A DNA stretch of 64,000 bases from Kutzneria buriramensis (GCF_003387475.1 NZ_QUNO01000020.1:62001-126000), one strand, 5' to 3'. Shown: positions 17,079 to 25,093, counted from the stretch's first letter. Notes: generated by a model from the sequence alone, not told the origin. Made by a program: numbers and translations.

Positions 17079-18103
17079 GACGGCTGTTACCCGTCGCCGC
17101 CGCGGCCCTGCTGCTCGCCGGCTGCTCCTCGGCGGCGTCGTCGGAGAACCGGCTCCGTCTGGGATATCTGGGCAACCTCACGCACGTGACGCCGATCATC
17201 GGTGTGGCGAACGGGTTCTTCGCCAGGGCACTGGGGAGCACGCCGCTGACCACGCAGGTGTTCAACGCTGGCCCGGCGGAGATGACCGCGCTGCTGGGCA
17301 ACCAGCTCGACGCCGCCTATGTCGGACCGTCCTCCGCGCTCAACGGTTACGTGAAGAGTCACGGCGAGGCGCTGAAGATCGTCGCCGGGGCGACCATGGG
17401 CGGCGCCGAGCTCGTCGTCAGATCGACCATCGGCTCGCCGGCCGACCTCAAGGGGAAAACGCTTGCCACGCCCCAACTCGGCAACACCCAGGATGTGGCC
17501 CTGCGGTACTGGCTCAGCCAGCACGGCCTGAGGACCACCACCGACGGTGGCGGCGACGTGTCGATCCGCCCGCAGGACAACGCCACCACGCTCGACCAGT
17601 TCCACGCCGGCAAGATCGACGGCGCCTGGCTGCCGGAGCCGTGGGCGTCCCGCATGGTGGTCGAGGGAGGAGCCAAGATGCTGGTGGACGAGCGGCACCT
17701 GTGGCCGGACGCCCGCTTCCCCAGCACCGACCTGGTCGTCTCGACCACCTTTCTGCGCGACCACCCGGACATCGTGCGGCGGCTGATCGACGGAGAACTG
17801 GCCACCAACGACTGGATCGACGCCAACGCCGCGCAGGCGCAGAAGACCGCGAACACCGAGTTGAAGCGGCTCAGCGGCGCCGCCCTCACCGACGCCGAGA
17901 TCATCCGCGCCTGGGGCGAGCAGCAGGTCACCGACGACCCGCTCGCCTCGACGGTCGGCGTGCAGGCTGATCACGCCGTCAGCGTCGGCCTGATGAGCGC
18001 GACCGACCTGCGCGGCATCGTCGACACCGGCCCGCTGAACGCGGAGCTGGCGGCGAAGAAGCGTCCCGCGGTCGACGACGCCGGGCTGGGGGCCAAGCAA
18101 TGA
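17075..18103 (+). CDS. ssuA: SsuA-type sulfonate-binding lipoprotein
   Basis: A 342-aa lipoprotein beginning VRRLLPVAAAALLLAGC with Cys17 in the lipobox LAGC. The mature sequence has the NMT1/SsuA pattern: LRLGYLGNLTHVTPIIGVANGFF, QLDAAYVGPSSALNGY, GKTLATPQLGNTQDVALRYWL and DGAWLPEPWASRM. Such proteins bind alkanesulfonates, taurine or, in sulfur operons of actinobacteria, perhaps sulfate. The GTG at 17075 overlaps the cysN stop by 4 nt; GTG 17066 is an alternative. Binding of sulfoquinovose-like sulfonates is possible but untested. Confidence 0.85.
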   Translation: MRRLLPVAAAALLLAGCSSAASSENRLRLGYLGNLTHVTPIIGVANGFFARALGSTPLTTQVFNAGPAEMTALLGNQLDAAYVGPSSALNGYVKSHGEALKIVAGATMGGAELVVRSTIGSPADLKGKTLATPQLGNTQDVALRYWLSQHGLRTTTDGGGDVSIRPQDNATTLDQFHAGKIDGAWLPEPWASRMVVEGGAKMLVDERHLWPDARFPSTDLVVSTTFLRDHPDIVRRLIDGELATNDWIDANAAQAQKTANTELKRLSGAALTDAEIIRAWGEQQVTDDPLASTVGVQADHAVSVGLMSATDLRGIVDTGPLNAELAAKKRPAVDDAGLGAKQ

Positions 18104-18864
18104 CCCTGATCACGGGCCAGACCATCAGGGAGGCGGTCGCGCTGGACGGCGTCGGCAAGACGTTCGAGGGCGGCCCGCCGATCCTGGAGGACATCTCGCT
18201 GTCCGTGCGCTCCGGCGAGTTCGTCTGCCTGCTCGGCGCCTCCGGCTGCGGCAAGTCCACGCTGCTCAACCTGATCGCCGGCCTGGACACGCCCACCGCG
18301 GGCACCGTCGAGCTCGACGGCGGCCACGCCGCGCTGATGTTCCAGGAATCCGCCCTTTTCCCCTGGCTCACCGCGGCCCGCAACGTCGAGCTCGCGCTGC
18401 GGCTGCGCGGGATGCCGCGCGGCCAGCGGCACACCGAGGCCCGGCGGCTGTTGTCGTTGGTACGCCTGGAACACGCCCAGCACAAGCGTCCACACGAGCT
18501 GTCCGGCGGCATGCGGCAGCGGGTCGCGCTGGCCCGCGCGCTGGCCCAGGGCAGCGAGGTGCTGCTGATGGACGAGCCGTTCGCCGCGCTGGACGCGATC
18601 ACCCGGGACGTGCTGCACGAGGAGCTGATCCGACTCTGGCAGCACGCCCGGTTCAGCACCGTGTTCGTCACACACAACGTGCGTGAGGCGGTCCGGCTGG
18701 CGCAGCGCGTCGTGCTGCTCACGTCGCTGCCGGGCCGGATCGCGCGGGAGTGGACCGTGGACATCCCGCACCCGCGGCGGGTCGAGGACGCGGCCGTCGC
18801 GGCGCTGTCCGTGGAAATCACCGAACATCTCCGGGAGGAGATCCGACGACATGGCCAGACCTGA
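18100..18864 (+). CDS. ssuB: SsuB-type ABC transporter ATPase
   Basis: A 254-aa nitrate/sulfonate-class ATPase. It contains Walker A GASGCGKST, Q-loop MFQESALFPWLT, signature LSGGMRQR, Walker B VLLMDEPFAALDAI and switch TVFVTHNVREA. It overlaps the binding-protein stop by 4 nt and the permease start by 14 nt. It powers import by the lipoprotein and permease encoded on either side. Confidence 0.92.
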   Translation: MTLITGQTIREAVALDGVGKTFEGGPPILEDISLSVRSGEFVCLLGASGCGKSTLLNLIAGLDTPTAGTVELDGGHAALMFQESALFPWLTAARNVELALRLRGMPRGQRHTEARRLLSLVRLEHAQHKRPHELSGGMRQRVALARALAQGSEVLLMDEPFAALDAITRDVLHEELIRLWQHARFSTVFVTHNVREAVRLAQRVVLLTSLPGRIAREWTVDIPHPRRVEDAAVAALSVEITEHLREEIRRHGQT

Positions 18865-19720
18865 CAACAACGGGCTGGCCCGGCTGGAGGCGGGTCTCGA
18901 CTCGCTGGCCGGCGCCCGGTCCGCGCCCCGACGACGACTGCGCCAGAAGCTGCTGCCGCCGCTGGTCGCGGTGGCGGCGGTGCTGGCCACCTGGCAGGGC
19001 CTGTATCTGGCCGGAGTGCAACCCGATTGGGTGTTGCCCGGGCCGGCGGAGGTGTGGCACTCGCTGGCCGACGCGGCCGGCAGGGGCGAGGTGTGGTCCA
19101 GTGTGTGGAACAGCGTTTCGCGTGGCGGACTCGGCTTCCTGGTGTCGGTGGCGGTCGGCACTCCGCTGGGCATCGTGGTCGGCCGCAGCCGGACGATCCG
19201 CACCGCCGTGGGGCCGATACTTTCCGGGTTGCAGAATCTCCCGTCGGTGGCGTGGGTTCCGCCCGCGGTCATCTTCCTCGGTGTAACACCTGGAACGATC
19301 TACACGGTGATCCTGCTCGGCGCCGTGCCGTCCATCGCGAACGGCCTGATCGCCGGGCTCGACCAGGTGCCGCCGCTCTACCTCAAGGTGGGCCGAAACC
19401 TCGGCGCCACCGGGCTTTCCTCGGTGGCGCACGTGTTGCTGCCGGCGGCCCTGCCCGGTTACGTCGCCGGCCTCAAGCAGGGCTGGGCCTTCGCCTGGCG
19501 GTCGCTGATGGCGGCCGAGATCATCGCCACCTCGGCCTCGCTCGGGCACGGCCTGGGCCAGCTGCTCAAGCAGGCTCAGGACACCAACGACATGGCGCTG
19601 GCCTTCGGCGCCATCGCGTTGGTGCTGGTGGTGGGCATCGGGGTGAACCAGCTGGTGTTCGCGCCGGTGGAGCGGCGGGTGCTGCGCTCGCACGGGCTGA
19701 CCTCGGCGGACCGGTCATGA
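18851..19720 (+). CDS. ssuC: SsuC-type ABC transporter permease
   Basis: A 289-aa permease with about six membrane helices. A cytoplasmic N-terminus (about 40 residues) precedes LLPPLVAVAAVLATWQGLYL; the EAA loop region reads YLKVGRNLGATGLSSVAHVLLPAALPGYVAGLKQ in pieces typical of TauC/SsuC. The start ATG at 18851 lies inside the ATPase gene. It is the last gene of the sulfur operon; a small hairpin (19772-19785) follows. Confidence 0.92.
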   Translation: MARPDNNGLARLEAGLDSLAGARSAPRRRLRQKLLPPLVAVAAVLATWQGLYLAGVQPDWVLPGPAEVWHSLADAAGRGEVWSSVWNSVSRGGLGFLVSVAVGTPLGIVVGRSRTIRTAVGPILSGLQNLPSVAWVPPAVIFLGVTPGTIYTVILLGAVPSIANGLIAGLDQVPPLYLKVGRNLGATGLSSVAHVLLPAALPGYVAGLKQGWAFAWRSLMAAEIIATSASLGHGLGQLLKQAQDTNDMALAFGAIALVLVVGIGVNQLVFAPVERRVLRSHGLTSADRS

Positions 19721-19771
19721 CTGTCCATTATGGAGCACTGGTGGCCGGATCCGGCCGGGTCGTGACCGGAT

Positions 19772-19785
19772 CCGCCGTTCGGCGG
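19772..19785 (+). terminator. Small GC hairpin after the sulfur operon
   Basis: CCGCC and GGCGG flank GTTC 52 bp after the permease stop, giving a stable short stem without a T-run. It sits just before the palindrome and promoter region of the next gene. A weak terminator is possible. Confidence 0.35.
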
Positions 19786-19802
19786 TCTGCCGCGGCGAAA
19801 TT

Positions 19803-19821
19803 GTTAGGAAGGGTTCTTTAC
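19803..19821. promoter_or_regulatory. 19-bp palindrome upstream of secreted lectin protein
   Basis: GTTAGGAAGGGTTCTTTAC has the same length, outer GTTA/TTAC and GGAA/TTC arms as the palindrome before cysH (6 of 9 pairs). It lies 85 bp before the ATG at 19906. With the sites at 13853 and 14043 it forms a set of three related sites, each next to a different transcription unit. Operator function is inferred. Confidence 0.5.
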
Positions 19822-19905
19822 TAATCCGGGTGATTGGTCCTAAGCTTTGCGTCACCGCCGCCTTCGCAGTCCTGGCGCCCCAGCCAGCCAGCTACGGAGG
19901 CAACC

Positions 19906-20877
19906 ATGTCCAGACGTGCCATCGTCCCCGTCCTGACGTCCGGTCTGCTCTCGGTGCTCGCCGTCATCGCCATGGTGCTCACCGCGATCGTGCCGGCGTC
20001 GGCGGCGCCCGCCGCGCCGCACGCGAGCACCCAGCAGACGTTCCTGACGTTCTACGGCTGGTGGGACAACACGCCCCCGGGCGGGGACATCTCCTACCCG
20101 AAGCTGCACCAGACCGCGGGCGGCACCGGCACGTTCGCGGACCCGATCACGTTCGCCACCTCCACCAAGGAGGTCAAGCCGGGCGGCAGGATCTACGTGC
20201 CGCGGGTGGGCAAGTACTTCATCATGGAAGACGGCTGCGACGAGTGCAACGCGGACTGGAACGGCAAGGGCCCCAACGGCGGCCCGAACCTGTGGCACTT
20301 CGACCTCTGGCTCGGTGGCAAGGGTGGGTCCCCGATCAGTGCCATCGACTGCGAGGACGCGCTTACCCACTACAACGACAACGGCACGCCGACGATGGAA
20401 CCAGTGATCATCGACCCGCCGTCGAACGAGAAGGTCAGCTCGGACCCGATCTTCAACACCTCGACGGGTAACTGCATCGGCGGCGCCGAGCCGACCATCA
20501 CCACGGGCCCGTACAAGAGCAAGGGCTCCGGTGTCTGCCTCGACACCAACGGTGGCACCAAGAACGGCTTCACGCTCGGCGTGAAGGCGTGCAACGGCTC
20601 GGCCCAGCAGACCTTCACCTTCGACGGCACGTTCCTGTCCGTCAACGGCCGCGCCCAGCTCAACAAGAATCTGTGCGCGGACTCCAAGGGCGGCAGCATC
20701 GCGTTCAAGACGTGCACCGGTGGACCGACCCAGCAGTGGTCGGAGAACCCGAACGGGACCATCTCCGACATCCAGACCGGCAAGAAGTGCTTCCGGGCGA
20801 CGGCGACCGCGGTGACCGCGGGCAGCTGTTCGGGCTCGGCCGCGCAGTGGACGTTCCCCACCACGACCGCGAAGTAA
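19906..20877 (+). CDS. Secreted double-psi beta-barrel-like protein with ricin-type lectin domain
   Basis: A 323-aa exported protein. The signal peptide (about 1-34, ending ASA) follows MSRR. The first domain (about 38-165) has FYGWWDNTPPGGDISYP, ADPITFATSTKEVKPGGRIYV and the pair MEDGCDECNADWNG plus WHFDLWLGG, resembling the RlpA/expansin-like barrel with conserved Asp and Cys residues. The second (about 185-323) is a ricin-B-type trefoil with CLDTNGG, QQTFTFDG, LCADSKGG and TQQWSENPNG repeats, a carbohydrate-binding fold. GGAGG at 19896-19900 fixes the start. It probably acts on extracellular polysaccharide; no catalytic activity is proven. Confidence 0.75.
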   Translation: MSRRAIVPVLTSGLLSVLAVIAMVLTAIVPASAAPAAPHASTQQTFLTFYGWWDNTPPGGDISYPKLHQTAGGTGTFADPITFATSTKEVKPGGRIYVPRVGKYFIMEDGCDECNADWNGKGPNGGPNLWHFDLWLGGKGGSPISAIDCEDALTHYNDNGTPTMEPVIIDPPSNEKVSSDPIFNTSTGNCIGGAEPTITTGPYKSKGSGVCLDTNGGTKNGFTLGVKACNGSAQQTFTFDGTFLSVNGRAQLNKNLCADSKGGSIAFKTCTGGPTQQWSENPNGTISDIQTGKKCFRATATAVTAGSCSGSAAQWTFPTTTAK

Positions 20878-20912
20878 CCGGTCGTACCAGAAAGCCCAGG
20901 CAGGGGCGGGAC

Positions 20913-20958
20913 GTCGCCGGCCCCGACGCGCGTCAGGGTGCGCGAAGGGGCCGGCGGC
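20913..20958 (+). terminator. Long GC hairpin after secreted lectin gene
   Basis: GTCGCCGGCCCC (20913-20924) can pair with GGGGCCGGCGGC (20947-20958) across a 22-nt loop, with one G-T pair; the loop itself contains the self-complementary GACGCGCGTC. It starts 35 bp after the stop codon. There is no T-run, as is common for actinobacterial terminators. Confidence 0.6.
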
Positions 20959-21033
20959 GGACTGGGGCGTCCGCCGCGCATCGCAGCCAACACTGCCATT
21001 TCGCCAATTCCCTCATTTCCCCGGAGGTTCTCC

Positions 21034-22971
21034 TTGTCTCGAAAGCGGGTCGTCGCCATCGTGACGGCCACCATGTGCGTCGCCGGGGGGCTGGTGGCGG
21101 CCTCACAGGCCGCGATCGGCGCCACGGCGGGCAGCCACGCCCTCGTCAACCTGGACACCTCGGCCGGCAACCGGCGTGCGCCCGTCTCCGGTCTGTACGA
21201 CTGGAGCAAGGCCGGGTTCCGCGGCGGGCAGAACCTGCCCGGCGCCGGCGACATCAACCCGGACAAGTCCTGCCAGATCACCGCGGCGCAGCTGGCCAGC
21301 ACGTACAAGGTGATCCCGAACGACAACGTCGACGACACCAACGGCATCCAGGCCGCGATCGACAAGCTGCACTCGACCTGTTCGGCCAAGGGCAGCTACA
21401 ACAAGCTCAGCCTGATCACGTTCCCGGCCGGGCAGTTGGACGTCACCCACGAGATCCACGTGGACGCCAACTACCTGGTGCTGCGCGGAGCCGGCACGGA
21501 CGCGACGAAGTTCGTGTACGCGCCGGACAAGAACACCCAGTACGACGTCCTGACGCCCGACGGCGACCAGTGGGACCAGAGCAACATGGGCTTCGACGAC
21601 GCCAGCGGCGGCTGGCTGTGGCCGGGCCGCGGCCTGTTCCGGGTGCAGTCCCGCGGCGTGGACCCGAGCTACGCCAGCGAGTACAAGTCCGCGCCGGCCA
21701 ACCGGAAGGACGAGTTCGAGGGCACGGTCAACGTGCACTGGAAGGTCGGCGCCAAGCTCCGCGTGAAGCCGGGTGACAAGGGCTTCGCCGCGCGCACCGG
21801 CGACAAGGTGGTCTACCTGGCCACCAACGCCGACATGAAGAACATGAAGGTCGGCGGCTTCATCAACATCCGCGCCGCCAACTCCGTCAACTTCTACAAG
21901 TCGATGAACGCGTACCCGACCACCTGGCCGCTCCAGAACCTGCACATGCGGCAGCAGTGGTTCACCATCGCGGCGGTCGACACCAAGAACCACACGGTGA
22001 CCGTGGACAAGCCGCTCGAGTACGACGTGCCGGTCGACTCCACTTCGGACGGTTCGGCGCCGATCGACGGCACCGCGTACGCCTCCAAGGCGTCGCCGAT
22101 CGTCGACCCGATCGTCGGTGTGGGCTTCGAGAACTTCTCCTACACCCAGGTCGCCCCGCCCGGCGTGACCCAGGCCCAGGCCAAGGACAACTACGGCAAC
22201 CTGGCGCCGTCCCTGGCCATGCAAGGGATCGTGTTCAAGTGGGCGGCCAACGACTGGGTGACCGGCATCCACGCGATCATGACCGGCTCGCACCCGATCG
22301 TGACCGAGGAGGCCAAGAACCTCCAGATCGTGAACAACGAGCTGGACGGCTCGTGGAACAAGGGCAAGGGCGGCAACGGCTACTTCCGCGGCTCCCGCGT
22401 GTGGGACTCGCTGTATGCCGGCAACACCACCCGCGACCTGCGCCACTTCACCTTCCAGTGGTCGGCCTCGGGCAACGTGGCCATCGGCAACGACATCGAC
22501 TCCGACTTCAACGTCCACGGCGGGTACGAGCGCAACAACCTCATCGAGGACAACACGCAGAAGGTGTCCTACGCCCACCGCTCGGGCAACTGCACCGCGC
22601 ACTGCGGCGACGAGGGCAACGACCCGCCGGACGACTCCACCTGGTTCCCGATCTACTGGTCCACGGGCCAGAAGGCGGTCAAGTGGTCGGGTTCCTCGGG
22701 CTACCGCAACGTCTTCTTCAACAACGACATGCAGAAGCAGGTGACCGACGGCGCCCCGTACACGCCGTACTACCCGAGCCGGCACACGATCTACCAGTTC
22801 GGCTGGGACGGCACGGGCTACCACCACCTGGACGTCGGTGGCGCGCCGATCACCGACTGGGCGCACAACGAGCAGAAGGACTACACCAACGGCCACGGCG
22901 TGGACGCGAGCAAGAGCGATTCCGGTCAGTCGCTGTTCCTGAAGACAGTCAACACGTCCACGGCGAAATAA
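21034..22971 (+). CDS. Secreted pectate-lyase-superfamily beta-helix protein
   Basis: A 645-aa exported protein. The TTG start at 21034 lies 6 nt after GGAGG; the signal peptide LSRKRVVAIVTATMCVAGGL ends near ASQAAIGA. The mature protein opens with the pectate-lyase-3 pattern DNVDDTNGIQAAIDKL and FPAGQLDVTHEIHV, continues as a right-handed beta-helix (NLQIVNNELDGSW, NTTRDLRHFTFQWS, NVAIGNDIDSDF) and has a cysteine pair in NCTAHCGDEGND. It likely binds or cleaves polysaccharide outside the cell; which polymer is unknown. Followed by the two small beta-helix paralogs after 22 bp, so probably co-transcribed with the first. Confidence 0.8.
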   Translation: MSRKRVVAIVTATMCVAGGLVAASQAAIGATAGSHALVNLDTSAGNRRAPVSGLYDWSKAGFRGGQNLPGAGDINPDKSCQITAAQLASTYKVIPNDNVDDTNGIQAAIDKLHSTCSAKGSYNKLSLITFPAGQLDVTHEIHVDANYLVLRGAGTDATKFVYAPDKNTQYDVLTPDGDQWDQSNMGFDDASGGWLWPGRGLFRVQSRGVDPSYASEYKSAPANRKDEFEGTVNVHWKVGAKLRVKPGDKGFAARTGDKVVYLATNADMKNMKVGGFINIRAANSVNFYKSMNAYPTTWPLQNLHMRQQWFTIAAVDTKNHTVTVDKPLEYDVPVDSTSDGSAPIDGTAYASKASPIVDPIVGVGFENFSYTQVAPPGVTQAQAKDNYGNLAPSLAMQGIVFKWAANDWVTGIHAIMTGSHPIVTEEAKNLQIVNNELDGSWNKGKGGNGYFRGSRVWDSLYAGNTTRDLRHFTFQWSASGNVAIGNDIDSDFNVHGGYERNNLIEDNTQKVSYAHRSGNCTAHCGDEGNDPPDDSTWFPIYWSTGQKAVKWSGSSGYRNVFFNNDMQKQVTDGAPYTPYYPSRHTIYQFGWDGTGYHHLDVGGAPITDWAHNEQKDYTNGHGVDASKSDSGQSLFLKTVNTSTAK

Positions 22972-22993
22972 CGGCCAGAGAGGAACGGTTCCT

Positions 22994-24004
22994 GTGATCA
23001 AGACAATGGCGGCGGCCGCCCTCGTGGCCGGACTCGCCGCACCGCACGTGTCGTCGACGATCAATGTCAGCACCGCGGCCCAGCTGATCGCCGCGCTCAA
23101 GGCGGCCAAGCCGGGCGACACCATCCAGCTGGCCGACGGCGACTACGGCGACCAGTTCATCGCGACCACGCCGGGCACGGCGTCCGCGCCGATCACGTTG
23201 GTGGGCAGCGCGAAGGCGGTGCTGCACGATCCGAAGTTCAAGCTCGGCGACACCGACTGCCCGTCCGGCCAGACGGGGTACGGTCTGTGGCTGCAGGGCG
23301 CGAACTACTGGAATCTCAAGGGCTTCACGGTCACCACCTCCAAGAAGGGCATCGTGCTCGACGGTGCGTCGCACGTCACGATCGATGGCGTGAGCGTGCA
23401 CGACATCGGGTACGAGGGTGTGCACTTCCGCAAGAGCAGCCCGTTCGGCGTGATCAAGAATTCCTCGGTGTACAACACCGGCCTGGAGCAGCCGGGCTAC
23501 GGCGAGGGCGTCTACATCGGCTCGTCCAACAGCAACTGGTCGTGCTACGGCACCAACAAGGGCAAGGGCCCCGACGCCAGCGACAACGTCCAGGTGCTGA
23601 ACAACAAGATCGGCCCGAACGTGGCGGCCGAGGGCATCGACGTCAAGGAGGGCACCACCGGGGGCGTGATCGACGGCAACACTCTGGACGGGACCGGCGA
23701 GAAGAACGAGAACTCGGCCGACTCCACGATGGACATCAAGGGTGACGGCTACAAGATCACCAACAACACTGCCGAGAACGGCTTCCTCGACGCGATCCAG
23801 ACGCACAACCTCTGGAAGAAGACCGGCTGTGGCAACACGTTCAGCAACAACACGTTCGTCGTGACGAACAAGGACGGCTACGGCGTCAACTCCACCAACC
23901 AGAGCCAGTGCGTCTCGTCGAAGTCGCCCAACGTGATCGGCGCCTCCAACAAGAGCACCGGGGGCAAGGGCCTGTCCAAGACCCCGACCACACCGGGCGT
24001 GTAG
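22994..24004 (+). CDS. Secreted right-handed beta-helix protein, paralog 1
   Basis: A 336-aa protein starting at GTG 22994 with AGAGGAA upstream. A short signal (VIKTMAAAALVAGLAAP) is followed by the motif AAQLIAALKAAKPGDTIQLA, DGDYGDQFIA and PITLVGSAKAV, typical of PL6/chondroitinase-B-like and related beta-helix proteins, then repeated NxI/V turns (HVTIDGVSVHDIG, GVIKNSSVYN, NKIGPNVAAEGI, GVIDGNTLDG). Cys residues (DTDCPSG, NWSCYG, TGCGN, SQCVS) may form disulfides. It is a tandem duplicate of the next gene. Enzyme or binding activity is not established. Confidence 0.8.
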   Translation: MIKTMAAAALVAGLAAPHVSSTINVSTAAQLIAALKAAKPGDTIQLADGDYGDQFIATTPGTASAPITLVGSAKAVLHDPKFKLGDTDCPSGQTGYGLWLQGANYWNLKGFTVTTSKKGIVLDGASHVTIDGVSVHDIGYEGVHFRKSSPFGVIKNSSVYNTGLEQPGYGEGVYIGSSNSNWSCYGTNKGKGPDASDNVQVLNNKIGPNVAAEGIDVKEGTTGGVIDGNTLDGTGEKNENSADSTMDIKGDGYKITNNTAENGFLDAIQTHNLWKKTGCGNTFSNNTFVVTNKDGYGVNSTNQSQCVSSKSPNVIGASNKSTGGKGLSKTPTTPGV

Positions 24005-24539
24005 CGGAGAGGGGGCCGTCCCGCATCCAGCCGCTATGCGGGCCGGCCCCCGTTCCCCCTGCTGGAAAGGAATTCCCTGTGATCAAGAGCATTGCCGCGG
24101 CCGCGCTCGTCGCCCAGTTGGCCGCGCCCCACGTCTCCTCCACGATCAACGTCAGCACCGCCGCCCAGCTGATCGCCGCGCTCAAGGCGGCCAAGCCGGG
24201 CGACACCATCCAGCTGGCCGACGGCGACTACGGCGACCAGTTCATCGCGACCACGCCGGGCACCGCGGCCAACCCGATCACGCTGGTGGGCAGCGCGAAG
24301 GCGGTGCTGCACGATCCGAAGTTCAAGCTCGGCGACACCGACTGCCCGTCCGGCCAGACGGGGTACGGTCTGTGGCTGCAGGGCGCGAACTACTGGAATC
24401 TCAAGGGCTTCACGGTCACCACCTCCAAGAAGGGCATCGTGCTCGACGGCGCGTCGCACGTCACGATCGACGGCGTGAGCGTGCATGACATCGGGTACGA
24501 GGGTGTGCACTTCCGCAAGAGCAGCGCCTACGGCGTGAT
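23054..24539 (+). repeat. Tandem gene duplication with near-identical 5' halves
   Basis: The genes at 22994 and 24079 align without gaps at an offset of 1085 bp through their first half. A run of 166 bp (23199-23364 and 24284-24449) is identical, including third codon positions, and only three further differences occur up to 23441. The second halves differ in many bases and residues. The pattern suggests recent gene conversion within the 5' halves. Confidence 0.85.
24011..24051 (+). terminator. Strong hairpin between the beta-helix paralogs
   Basis: GGGGGCCG-T-CCCGCAT (24011-24026) pairs with ATGCGGG-C-CGGCCCCC (24036-24051) around a 9-nt loop, starting 6 bp after the stop of paralog 1. It is a 15-pair stem with one mismatch. 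It should terminate or attenuate transcription before paralog 2. Confidence 0.75.
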
Positions 24540-25086
24540 CAAGAACTCCTCGATCTACAACACCGGCAAGGAGGAGCCGGGCTTCGGTGAGGGCGTGTAC
24601 CTGGGCTCCGCCAACAGCAACTGGTCGTGCTACGGCGCGACGCCGAGCACTCCGGACGCCAGCAACTACACCCAGGTGCTGAACAACAAGATCGGGCCGA
24701 ACGTGGCCGCCGAGGGCATCGACGTCAAGGAGGGCACGCACGACGGCGTCATCGACGGCAACACCCTCGACGGGACCGGTGAGAAGAACCAGCACGACGC
24801 CGACTCCACGATGGACATCAAGGGCGACAAGTACAAGATCACCAACAACATCGCCAAGAACGGCTTCCTGGACGACATCCAGCTGCACAACGTGTGGGGC
24901 AACACCGGCTGCGGCAACACGTTCAGCAAGAACACGCTGACCGTGAAGAACAAGAACGGATACGGTATCAACGCGACCGACCAGAGCCAGTGCACCTCGG
25001 AGAACTCGCCGAATATCATCGGCGCCTCCAACAAGAGCACCGGTGGCAAGGGGTTGTCCAAGACCCCGACCACACCGGGGGTCTGA
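24079..25086 (+). CDS. Secreted right-handed beta-helix protein, paralog 2
   Basis: A 335-aa tandem paralog of the preceding protein, starting at GTG 24079 with GGAAAGG upstream and signal VIKSIAAAALVAQLAAP. Residues from about 15 to 148 are almost identical to paralog 1 (changes at AN versus SA and AY versus PF), while the second half differs at loops (NSNWSCYGATPSTPDAS, KEGTHDGV, NGFLDDIQLHNVWGN). The conserved face of the helix and varied loops suggest the same scaffold with altered ligand contacts (inference). Ends with a perfect terminator hairpin at 25094-25120. Confidence 0.8.
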   Translation: MIKSIAAAALVAQLAAPHVSSTINVSTAAQLIAALKAAKPGDTIQLADGDYGDQFIATTPGTAANPITLVGSAKAVLHDPKFKLGDTDCPSGQTGYGLWLQGANYWNLKGFTVTTSKKGIVLDGASHVTIDGVSVHDIGYEGVHFRKSSAYGVIKNSSIYNTGKEEPGFGEGVYLGSANSNWSCYGATPSTPDASNYTQVLNNKIGPNVAAEGIDVKEGTHDGVIDGNTLDGTGEKNQHDADSTMDIKGDKYKITNNIAKNGFLDDIQLHNVWGNTGCGNTFSKNTLTVKNKNGYGINATDQSQCTSENSPNIIGASNKSTGGKGLSKTPTTPGV

Positions 25087-25093
25087 CGGGTGC

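Noticed and set aside
19745-19773. Duplicated CGGATCCG as recombination or attachment site
   Set aside because: Only two short copies of a self-complementary 8-mer are present, with no integrase or tRNA; GC-rich chance repeats are likely.
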